A DNA stretch of 64,000 nucleotides from Triops longicaudatus (Eukaryota > Arthropoda > Branchiopoda > Notostraca > Triopsidae). A program made the position numbers and the translations under genes. Within the stretch, counting starts at the first letter, position 1. Each line of letters starts with the position of its first letter. The stretch covers positions 868,001 to 932,000 of the forward strand of contig JAGQDJ010000202.1 in NCBI GenBank assembly GCA_022885665.1, written 5' to 3'. The notes under the pieces were generated by a model. That model was not told the DNA's origin. It worked only from the letters and a program-made list of their open reading frames with translations, and did not search any database. This document shows, piece after piece, positions 48,401 through 59,000 of this stretch.

Positions 48401-50485
48401 AGTGATTTAATTACGATTCTTGAAGATGGGAGTTTCCTGTGATCGAACAACTCTAATTACCTGTGGCACTGATGGGTCAATTTGCATTTGGCGTATGGGG
48501 GCAAATGGCAAGTCTCTGGCATTCGTAGAGCCTCCGATGGAAAGTTTAGTACTACGAGATGACTGGTTTCGACACCTCCAAGAGATTGATCAGTTAAAAC
48601 ATGCCCTCGAAGAAGCACAGTACGGATATGAATATCGGTTGAAAAGCGTCAAGAAAGACTTGCATGAACAGTTTCTTAGCGAAGAAGCTCGACAGAATCA
48701 ACTTATTGTTCGTCTAACAAAGCAAACTCAGGTACGCATTCTAAAAGAAAATAGACACAGTGCCAAATTTGGTCCGCTTTTTTTCAATATACATGGAATC
48801 CGGCGCACAAACTAAATAGTGCATAAAGAGGTGAGAGCGAACGGTAAGTTCACTAAAGTTACTTTTTCTTAATTTATTTACAGGAATTGGAAGAAAAACT
48901 GAAAGCGAAAGATTCTGATTGTCTGAAACGTTTGGAAGAAAAAGAGCTCGCTCTGAAACGTGAAATCAAAAATGTAACTGACAATTTCGAAACAAAATTA
49001 GCAAATGCTTTTCGTGGTAATTTGAACCTCGAAAGGCGTTCCGAAGAAATGACCAAGATTCACAACGAGTATACATAAAACAAGATCTTTTCCCATAACT
49101 TAAACTTGAATTTCGCTTCTAAATTGCAGGGCATTGACAGCGCTGAAGGCACATCTTGAGTCAAGCTTTAATGAAAAATTGGCCAAACTTCAGCGTGATC
49201 ACGACGTAGCGACCAATCGTTTAACTGGAGAAAAACAAGAGCTCTTGCAACGAGTTGAAAAATTGAAAACCACATTCGAAGACGAACGGAAAACTGCTGA
49301 AGAAGAGACGAAGGCCTTACAAAAGAAATACGATCGATTTTTAAGCGTAGAGAAACAAGTTAACCTCAAATTGAGAAGCGAAGCTGGTATAATGCGCAAA
49401 TCAATCGCAAGGTATCTTATTTCTTCCTTTTCGCTTTTTTAGTTTTATTTCATGTATTTCTCATAAAGCTATCCTCAATCTTATTAATCCTTTAATTTCC
49501 TTATTCTATATAGCCTGCAGCGCGACTTGGAGAATCAAAAGCAAAATGCAGCAGGTCAACAAGTCGAGAATCAACGATTGTCGACAATCATCGCCGAATA
49601 TCAGCGAAATAACGCAGAGCTGAAAGAAGATATGGCCAAAAGAGACACCTTAGTCAAAAGCAAAGACGACAAATTGCGATACTTGAGTCGGCTATTGGAG
49701 CAGGAACAGACTTGGCGACTAAAGCACGAGTCCGAACTTGAGGACGTCATACAAGCTAAACGTGTGGGCGAGATTTTTTTAACAGATTTACGCGCCACTT
49801 TAGAAGAAGTAACAGAGCAAAATCACTTAAATAACTCATTACCTATGTTCTTCCGCTCCACATCGTAGAAAGAAAAGTTAGTCAAACGCTTGGAAACTGA
49901 GAATATGGAGCTACAAAGAAACTATAAAGATCTGCAAGGTAAATTTCAAGCACAAAAAGAAGCCAATCGGACGAAAACCTTGCAAATCCAAACTCTACAG
50001 AAAAATGTTGAAAACTGGAAGCATGACTTGGATGTCGGCTTGGCATACGTTCATGATTACGCCGCACTGAAGCCTTATTTCTTAGTAAGTCGCACAACAT
50101 AGTATTTATCGTTTTGGTTGCATGACCTTTCGAACTAGTAAAAAGGTTTTTCAACTAACTTGCAGGCATTACACGAACTATACTGCAAAGATTTTAATCC
50201 GCAAAGTAGTTTAAGTAACCAAACAATTGATTGGCCCAAAAAGTATGCACTATTGGAGCAATCCTTCTTATCCATGAAACATACTCTATCCGAGGAGAGG
50301 AAAACACATGCAACAGTAAAACAGAAGCTAATGCAGGTACGTTAACTGACAAGACCTTTTCACTTGGAGTTACTAAATCAAGGCATCGCAAAGTGGTCTA
50401 ACGAGGTCAATGTAACAAATTTCTTTCACAGGATAACACGATCTTATTAAAAGAACTGGAAAAACGCCCGGTGCCTTCGAAATGA
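45403..50485 (+). CDS. Cilia- and flagella-associated protein 57 (CFAP57/WDR65)
   Basis: CFAP57 is an axonemal protein needed for assembly or regulation of a subset of inner dynein arms in motile cilia and flagella. Fourteen exons: 45403-45641, 45719-46016, 46093-46596, 46735-46933, 47037-47251, 47463-47780, 48179-48370, 48426-48731, 48884-49068, 49130-49411, 49514-49808, 49869-50084, 50166-50336 and 50432-50485. They give 1157 residues (vertebrate about 1250). The first ~690 residues are WD-repeat-like (WSGQLKIWRL, TLSGDKCWTLWDY, WVPDGSVLFAAFSDGS, TCGTDGSICIWRM), as expected for paired beta-propellers. From LQEIDQLKHALEEAQYGYEY onward the protein is a long coiled coil to the C-terminus. The architecture and order match the family. 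Introns are short (the smallest about 60 nt). It is convergent with the GTSE1-like gene; stop codons are about 150 bp apart. Confidence 0.92.
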
Positions 50486-50552
50486 TTGTAATTCGCGGGA
50501 GGGAAACGCTGTACATATAATTAAAAAGATGCAGTATGATTTAACTTTGAAC

Positions 50553-50558
50553 AATAAA
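50553..50558 (+). terminator. Poly(A) signal of CFAP57
   Basis: AATAAA 68 nt past the CFAP57 stop codon, inside the short convergent spacer. Confidence 0.6.
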
Positions 50559-50633
50559 CCCTGTTACCCTATTTAAAAATTAAAAAAATGATTTTAAAAT
50601 TTTTAAGAAAAGAATGGAATTGCGGAAGACTTT

Positions 50634-51113
50634 TCATGGCTGGACGTTTTCTTTGTGATTGGATTGCGTCGCACTTCTAGGCTATAAGGATGAAAACATT
50701 AAAACCTAATTTTAAAAAACAAAAAAATTGAATTTTACCTTTGTAAATGGAGGTTTCGGCACAGCAGGAAGCGTATTTGTAGGAGGTTCAGTCATCCGTT
50801 TCCCCTCTCTAAAGATTAGTATTAAATAATGGAGGATTCATAAAAATGCATGGCTTTATCTCTGAAACTCACGTCGCTGCAGTCGATCTGGGACGTAAAG
50901 AGCCTATACGGCTTGGCTGAATGGCGGAAATGCGAGGAGCTGGGCTCGGAATTGCTGAGCGCCGAGAAACACCAAGTCCCAAAGACCTAAGTACAAATAA
51001 ATGAAGGAATAAACAAATATTAGCAGAAGTTTCAATAGAAATTAGAGCCCAAAAAACTTATAAATTAAAAATACGAGCGTTTACTAATGGACAACGGGAA
51101 ACCCAGTGAACAT

Positions 51114-51155
<42 letters not shown>

Positions 51156-53054
51156 GGCGAGACGTAAGTAACGATCATCACCACCGAAAACGCTTTCAAG
51201 ATATATGGAAAACTTAAACGTGGGCAAATCATTCTAATTGCAGGGCACGCAGGTAAAACAACAAAAATTAAGATTTACCCATTTAAGGACAACTGGCCGG
51301 AATGGAGGGAATGTATGGAAGAACTTTGCACTACTGTGTCCTAAACGTTAACAGTTTGATTACTTGAACTTTATAATTATTGCAAGTCTATTACGTTGGT
51401 CAAGTCTGAAGTTGCACGCAATAATGGCTGCCTCAATTTAGAAGGCGTAACTAATCCAGGAAGGCTAGGTGTAGAAGATGCACTAGGCAAAGCAGAGAAT
51501 CTCATTCGATGGGTTGATCCCATGCTAGAAGGCGTGCTAATTGAACTTAAGGAACCTGACGCAAATGCTTTCATTACTACTTTCATAATTATTTTTCGTC
51601 GTAAATACCTATAGAGGTCATGCTGGTTTCCGCTGGCAAAAGGGCAGCTTTAAGTGGACCATGAGATCCGTTTGGTTTACTGGCACTTGGTTTCGTAATA
51701 GGCATGCGATTTGGGGGAGGGTTCATTAAATTCTTTCGGATGGCAGGAACTTTCCTAAAATCACCAGAGGATAAAAGGCGTTCAATTTCCGAGCGAAATT
51801 CCGTAACTTAAATCCTTACACATTAGTAGCTGCAGTAGAGGTGGAAGGTTTAGGGCGCGTTTTGGGTAGCTCTGGCACGTCTTTAGCTACTTTAACTTCT
51901 CTCTGGAGAAAGAAGTTTGGGAGAATGTTTTACACATGATTTTTGTAAAAGATATTACTTGAGGTCTTCGAAGAGGCGTTCCTTTAATAGGAACCGCTAA
52001 AGAAGCTCGCTTAGACGAGGTTTTCGTTGCTCTGGGTTCCAAAGATCGTCTTTTGTTTTGAAATCCTTCTTTCTTTGCCTTCACCTTCATTTCGTCACAT
52101 CTTGCTGCCGCTTTATCATTGTCCTTAAGCAAAACAAGTGAAATACTAATTACAAATCGCTCATGAAAAGACAACACTATAAAGTGTATAATAAAGCAGA
52201 GTAGTAAAGAAGAGACACAAGAAAGATGCAATAGAATTAATAATATTAAACTATGCGTTAATAATAAATTCGACTACAAGTTTGACATACTTCTTTGGGA
52301 GTCAATTCAAATCGAGGAGGAGTTGTGTTTTCCAAATCTGAAAGATTCTCAGATAACAAGAAATCCCGGAACTTTTTAGGCGAAGATAGAAGAGGCGAGT
52401 CGGGATGGATCACAATATCTGAAACTAAATAAAGGAATAGGCAAATACTTCAATTGGTACTATTTTCAGAAATACTTTTTATAGGGCTAAGCTGCTTGGT
52501 TTCAAAGTCAGCAGCAAGATGCATAGCTTCTTGGGCAATTGCATTCCAGTCTTCTAAAATATCACAGGCCACTACGGGCTCGGGTTCATCCAACAAGTCA
52601 AAACTATCGGATCGTTTCTGGGATGTTGTGCTAGAAGCAACAGGTTTTCTGGGGCTGTCACTTAATTGGACTAAAACGGCCACATTTTCGGCTTCATAGG
52701 AATGTACATTTTTGTTGTCCAAGCTGCGCGATTCACAGTAATTTTTCTGAATGTCCGCTAATCCAAACGGATCATCTTCATGAATCTCGAAAGGGTTTTC
52801 AATAATTGAACACAGCTCTTGAATTACACCCGAACTTGGATCGTTTAAATCCACCAAGAGCCCCAATGGAATTCGATCTATTAAGAAGTCAAGATAAAGT
52901 TTTAACACAAATCATAGACTAAGAACTTAAAGTTATCTTACATTAATTAATTGATATTGCTGAACACATGTTTAGCATTAAAATATTAATTACGTTTCAT
53001 GCAGTCAAATAAAAAGTAAACGGCGATTAGAAAGGCAGCAGTATTACCTGACAT
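50634..53054 (-). CDS. GTSE1-like mitotic microtubule-associated protein (tentative)
   Basis: Eleven exons join in phase: 53048-53054, 52476-52877, 52291-52424, 51959-52123, 51820-51902, 51609-51754, 51395-51555, 51279-51340, 50873-50986, 50739-50808 and 50634-50681, giving 463 residues. The first coding exon has only seven bases (ATGTCAG), encoding the start of MSDRIPLGLLVDLND. The protein is Ser/Pro/basic and looks disordered, with many S/T-P sites (SPIK, HPDSPLLSSPKK, STPSLPGLVTPSK). A helix near the N-terminus (DWNAIAQEAMHLAADFE) resembles the EAHLLAL block of vertebrate GTSE1, and the C-terminus has KENV, a KEN-box-like APC/C degron also found at that end in GTSE1. GTSE1 stabilises microtubules and interacts with EB1 and clathrin in mitosis. 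Overall similarity is low and the assignment rests on layout and short motifs; another disordered mitotic protein is possible. The last two exons are the least certain. Confidence 0.55.
51118..51152. repeat. 35-base poly(T) run in a GTSE1-like intron
   Basis: An uninterrupted run of 35 T (poly-A on the minus strand) lies inside an intron of the GTSE1-like gene. It could be the tail of a short retroposed sequence or a simple homopolymer; I see no clear target duplication. Confidence 0.8.
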
Positions 53055-56000
53055 GGCAGCTGAGTGGCACAATACTTTACGCACTCATGGGCATGAAAAG
53101 AAAAACAAAATGCGCCAGGAATTTTTATCTCTCGCCCTCCCTTCGGTTTCAAAAACGGTTTAAAATGTTCCGACGTTGTCTTACTACCAAAATACCACAT
53201 ACAGCATTGCAAAGTGTGCCCAACAAAAAGTTTTCATTTTTTTTTTATTTTAAGAAAAGGCTTCGAGTTGCTAAAAAAAAGTATTAACTGCAGTTTTAAA
53301 GGTATTAACTGCAGTTTTCATTTTAAAATACAAATGGTTTATTTCAAAAGTTATTTTTATCATTTAAGCAAATCATGGATTTGAGGTATCAATTAAGGTT
53401 TATGAAATCAATGTCATGTTCGCAAATTTCCTTATCAGTTTTGCTTCAAAGCAGTTTCAGCTAGTTTAAAAATGGATGAAGTAGTTGCTAATTTGCCCTG
53501 TTTAATATTTCAATTCAGAGCTGTATAATACTATGTATTTTTTCAAATTAGGTATACCATATCAGGTTTCAAGATCACTGTAGCGCACGTTATATTCGTG
53601 TTTGATAAAAATGTCTTATGGAGTTTGAAAACGGAATTGTAACCTGTTAATTCCTAAAAAATTGCAATACACTAAAAAATAACAAAGGTATATTGTTGAA
53701 CTTTGCATAGCATAATTTGATGTATTGATTCGTATCTTCAACAGCAATAGTATTTCAGCCTCTCGGTCATAACAAGGTTACACGGGAAACTTGCCTATAA
53801 AAACCCAGACATTGAAACCCAATCCAGCTCGTGCATGCATGTGAGTTTGCTAGCTGTTCAGCCGTGCCTTTGGTATAAGCAGTGTAATCTTGCCTGCAGG
53901 TCTCCTAGGGCTGCCGCAAGTCTGCTCTGGTCGCTAGCGCCGCTATGTTGGCCCCTCATAGGCTTGCCCAGCCAATGGGAAGCGAGGGAACCCGTGCTGG
54001 TTCCTAGCGTCGGCCCCGTAGGACTGTAGCATGTTACATGACGGGTGAGTGTTACTTTTGAAGGAAATTATTTTGCTGATAAATTGTGAGGGAAAACAGG
54101 GTGTGCGAAGCTTGTGACCGCGTGATATCCTCCCACCATTCACAATTACACCTCATTTACAGTCAGTGCTTTAATCAACTTTGTCCCCAAAGCTTCTCCT
54201 GGCTCCTGACTTCCCCTTCCGAACGACCAAAAACAAGCTTTTCTTGTGAACCACTGGAAACGCCTTTGCCTTACAACTTCGGTAGCTTGGGACCTTTACC
54301 CCAAAAATGTTCGTTATCGTGAACGCTTTTTCCAAAAAGCTGGTAGCAGTGCCTTTCAAGTGCAAAGTTTTATCACCACTAGCCATACTGAAAGGAATCT
54401 GTTTATTACCAACATGGCAAGCGTCCCCCGAGTGGCAAATTTCCTTTGGATTACTAACTTGTGTGATGTGTGTTGACTAGGGTTTAAAGTTTCCTGTCAT
54501 CGTGAAGCAAGTGGAAAAACAAGTCAAGTTTAAGGCAAAGGCAGGGTCTGTGGGTTCTGATGATGGTTTACATATTGCTTAGCCAGGCCAGGATTGGTCG
54601 CACAAGCCGCCACATTCCTTCTTTTAAGGCCTGGCCTCCTCTCATTTCCGATGGCGAAGAGCCAAAAGCGAAATGGGCAAACCAGATTAATTCCGTCTCG
54701 TAGAATCACACTTGGTGAACCTGGCTTCGGAGCTTTGGCTGGGACTGGTGTCGTTAAAGCACTGTGAATGAGGTGTAATCGTCGCAAACCCTAACCATGT
54801 TATGTTCTTTCTTGTAGTTTTCATTTTTGAAGTGCTAATATGCATGAAATATGATTGACAAGGTGAGAAGAGTGCGAAAATTTGAATTTTCGAGAGGTCC
54901 CTTGAAAAACTCGGCTCGCAGAACTGTGAACAGTTTTGACGTGGTCACGTTAGGGACTTTCACGATTAAATTCCGGGCTGTTTAGTAGAAAAGAACGTAT
55001 TTAGTAGCGTTGTACTCGCGAAGAAGTTCTTTCGAGAACTAAAATCTTGTACTAAATTCCGAGTGAAGGAAAAGCTGGGAGACGTAGAAAGGTAAAAGGG
55101 AGGGAAAATAAGGTAAAGGAAATGTTCGTTTTTCCAGTCAGTGTAGGGCGCTTTGGGCTCGTTGCTCTTTCTACGCAGGTCCTGCTACTTGTGTCGAACG
55201 TCGTGGGGCATGGCATAAATGCAAACTCGCTCGCGATTGGTTAGCTAACTTAAGCCTTGGGCAAATGGGAATGGACGTTAGCTTATCCGGGGGCTGGGAG
55301 TGCCGTTCAACGCGCTAGTAGTACCGCGTTGGAAGGCGTGGCTAAAGAGCAAGCCTGGGAGGCGTTATTTAATCAAATAAAGCTCATTTGAACTCTCTTA
55401 GATATGATGCCTTTTTTAACTTTTGGTTGTTATCGTTTTGTGTCTCGTCCTCATCCGGTGTGGGGATGCTCGTGAGTAGGATCCTGAAATACGCGTCAGG
55501 GAAAAGAGAGATGAGAAATGTAGTCGGATGACAATTCGTGACAATCAAACTTGAAAGACCAGTTATGACGTCATGCACAAACTTGTGTTGTCATTGTTCG
55601 TTTAGAAAGGTCTATTCCGAGATTTGTTAAGTGTTCTCGATCAATAGAAAGAAGAAGAAAAGAAAAGAGGCGGAAGGGCGTTGCCAAATGTTCGCTTTAT
55701 GCCACGCCCCTTTTTTCACTGAGATATTTTTAAAAAAAAATAGACTTTTAAAGATTTTGTGGTGTCAAAATGATCGACTATTTGCTAAAAATAATGAACA
55801 TTTTAATTTTAAGTTTTCCATGGTTAGATTTCTAAAACAAGTGTACTTTGTATTTTTCTGGATATTGCGTGTAATATAATTACATTGTTTCTGTAGATGC
55901 AGACACGTGTGAGATTTGTGTGGCTGCCTATCTGTCATCATAATGAAGAAGTCCTCTTATTCTTTCTTCAACTGAAAAGAATACGGTACAAGGCCGTGAA

Positions 56001-56074
56001 TTTCCGTTACCAACGGAAGCTTTACTAAAAACTATTCACAAGATTGTTCGTGTCCAGGAAATAAAATAAAGAAG
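53055..56074. promoter_or_regulatory. Divergent GTSE1-like/BICRA upstream region with candidate BICRA promoter
   Basis: This 3-kb stretch lies between two divergent start codons. On the plus strand TATAAAAA occurs at 53796-53803. About 240 bp later there is a strong donor (gtgagt at 54045), and a matching acceptor ends at 56057, 18 nt before the BICRA start codon. This fits a non-coding first BICRA exon near 53826-54044. It is an inference; the open frames in this stretch are not convincing as protein. A 17-bp direct repeat occurs at 53281 and 53302. Confidence 0.35.
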
Positions 56075-59000
56075 ATGGAGCGCGATCAGCAACGATTATT
56101 GGATGTCATAGGGTAAGATGTGGTAACCTCACACTCACGTGATGTATACATTTTTTCTCTCCTTTTTATAGCGATCCCAATGCGCTGGAGAGCTTTCTGG
56201 GATTATCGAGCGTAAGTTTCTTTTTTATTTTGACATAGTCCATTAATTTATTGCTTGTAATAGCGGAAAGGCTCCACACTTACTGTTCTGTGACTGAAGA
56301 TTTCCCTCGATAATAATTCTTATTTGACGTTTTGAATAGTTTCAAACCTCTAGCTCTGTTCTTTCCTACAATTGGAGTTCGGACTAAATTAAAAAGGCAA
56401 AAGGAGAAGAGTTTTTCACTTCCTAGAAGTTTGCTACCCCTGTATTGAATCGGTCTTTAATTAATTAATTAATAAAAAGCAGGCTAAATCGTGTATAATG
56501 CATAAGAAAGTTAGATTTAAAATCTGCTATAGCATTTTTAAAAATCCTCTTTTTAAACAAGATAAATTAGTATTTCACCTTTCGGTACTTGTAGTGTGCG
56601 AGTGTGTATAATCACTTCTTCGCTTCGTCGTATTTTATGAATATGAATATTCGCGAATTAATATTATAGAAGTATTATGAAACTTAAGGCATCGACTTAT
56701 TTTTGCGTTCTTATTTTTTCGTAGTTTCCAGCTGAGCACCAGACAAACCGTGCCTACGCACAAAGTCCTGCCATAGCTTCGCCCGCGTCGGTGATTCAGG
56801 CGGCGTCACCCTTTTCCGCCCCTTTTGCCTCCGCTTCACCCAATCCTGCCAACCTTCGTTCGCCGGCACCTTCACCAGCACCCCAGCCACAACCGTTACA
56901 GCCGGTTAATTCACCAGCACCTAATGTCCAGGCTGGCTTACGACACGCTCCCTCCCCTTTGCAGCAACCCATGAGACCAGGTTCCGTACCTAATACGCCT
57001 GTACCTTCGCCTGTGAGCTACCCACCCGGTCCGGGTCCCGGAGTGCCGATCTCTATGGCCAACATCAATCCTTCAGTCTTACAAGTAATTTGGACTTCCT
57101 TTAGTAGATAATGAATGAGAAATAAATCATTGCGAGGTACGAACATCCAGAGATTCTCTCTTTATTTGTAACTTAAAAAATACCCCGAATTTTCATTATT
57201 TTTATTATATTTTTATGGAGACTTTGTCAAACACCATTATGAACATTTTTAAGTGAGAAAAAAAAACATTGTTAACGTGGAAGAGAAGTTAATTAGAAGA
57301 AAATAAGTTCTGGGAGATACAATCTAGGAAAAGTCGACATTGATTACAATTTTATTAATGTTTGCAAAACTATTTTTAATATTAATGGTTCCCTGAATTT
57401 ATGGATTTGAATTTTTTTAATGGTTCCGTGAATCGATTTCATTGATGTAATGTAATTTGTCGATTTTGATCATTTAGGCTTTACACAACTCGGGTGCTAT
57501 TACAATAAATTCCAGTATGCTGCAAGGAATGCCGCAGATAATGCACGGCGGTACCGTACAACAGCTAATGGGCGGATCGATGGTACAGATAGTCTCGGCT
57601 CCGAGTTTGGCCCCTTCGCACCCTTCCCAGCAATTCCAGCAGCAACAGCAACCTCAGCCAGCGCAGCCTCAAACGGTCAACCTCTCCAGCACGCCCCCTC
57701 TCCGTCCGACCCCGTCCACTCCTGGTGGCCGAGCGAAGCAACCCCAATTACTGCCGAAACCTTCCCAAAGTAATTCCAATAGCAATTCCCCCAAAACTAC
57801 CAACTTGGCTCGCACTGTAGCCCTCAAAGTTCCCTCCCCTGCGCCCCAACCTGTTCAAAACCCCACCCCTCAACTCCAGCACCACTTGCAGCCCACGCAA
57901 GTTCAAGCCCAACCATCCCAACAATTTTTTCAAACTCATCATTCTTCTCCGCAACCGAACGGCGGACCCATCATGTTTAACCAAGGGGCGGTGCTAGCCA
58001 GTCAACCGGGTGGGGCCATGGTCCTCAATTCAGTCATTCCCACATTAGGGCACGCCCCCGGTTCCACCAACGGTGTAGCAGCGGCAGGTGGACAACAGTT
58101 TTTGATTCAGCAGCCCGGAGGCGGGTTCCAGATCTTGGTCCGACCTCCTACGCAAACACATACCCAAAGCCCCGCCCCGTCTCCGCAACAGCAACCCGCG
58201 CGTGGCCATACCATTCTTGTACCCCACCCCTTAGGCGGACTCACCAATGCCCAAATCATCCGACCCCATACACAGTCACCTGTAACCGCCCAAACGCACC
58301 AACCCCAGCAACAGCAACCCATGCTACGCCTTATTTCACCCAGTCTGGCAGCCGTTCAGCTACAGACAATCCAAACACCCAACGGCCCCGCCTACATTGT
58401 CCAGCAGCATGCTAACCCACCGACGGTTAATTTACAAACGTTAACCAACCTTCCTAACGTACGGACGGTGACAGCAGCGCAAAATGCCACGCCTCCTGCG
58501 CCAACCGCGCAGTTGTACCACCCGAACGTCAATCTGGTGTCAGTCAGTGAGGACAGAACCACGCCTCAGCAAGTTTTCAATCAAGAAGGGGTACAAAATG
58601 CCCCTGAACCTCCGCCTCCACAACCTCCTCCCCCTCCAGCTGTACCTCCCACCGCGGAAGCTCCGCCTCCTAAGAAACCTCCGCCGAAAAAGCGACCCAA
58701 GAAGAAGAAAAAGGAAGAGGAGAAAAAAGAAGTCAAGAAACTAAACCTGGAAGAATTGCTCAAAGAAAGTGGAATTACCGGAGATGATGAAGACGGAGGG
58801 TTTGACTTCGGCTTCGGCTCCATGGAAGAAGCCGTGCCCAACCCTCAACCACTACCACCCCAACCGCAACCTCAAATGGAAACTCCGGCAATTCCGACAC
58901 CGGAAGTCCTCCCGGTGACGTCATCCGTACCTTTACAGCTTACTATAGGCGAAGACGGGCAACTGGTGTTCCAAGGCGGCCAAGGGTTAAATTCCCAAGA

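Noticed and set aside
50569..50676. Alternative last exon of the GTSE1-like gene ending at 50569
   Set aside because: It needs a long Lys/Phe/Ile-rich tail that overlaps the CFAP57 3' UTR. An acceptor five bases upstream gives a short, more plausible end containing KENV.
52425..52460. An apparent 36-nt intron in the GTSE1-like gene
   Set aside because: An upstream donor (gtattt, at 52475) is in the same phase and gives a 51-nt intron, which fits the shortest introns elsewhere in the window.
57565..58841. Several antisense frames across the large BICRA exon
   Set aside because: They are shadows of the Pro/Gln-rich coding sequence on the plus strand.
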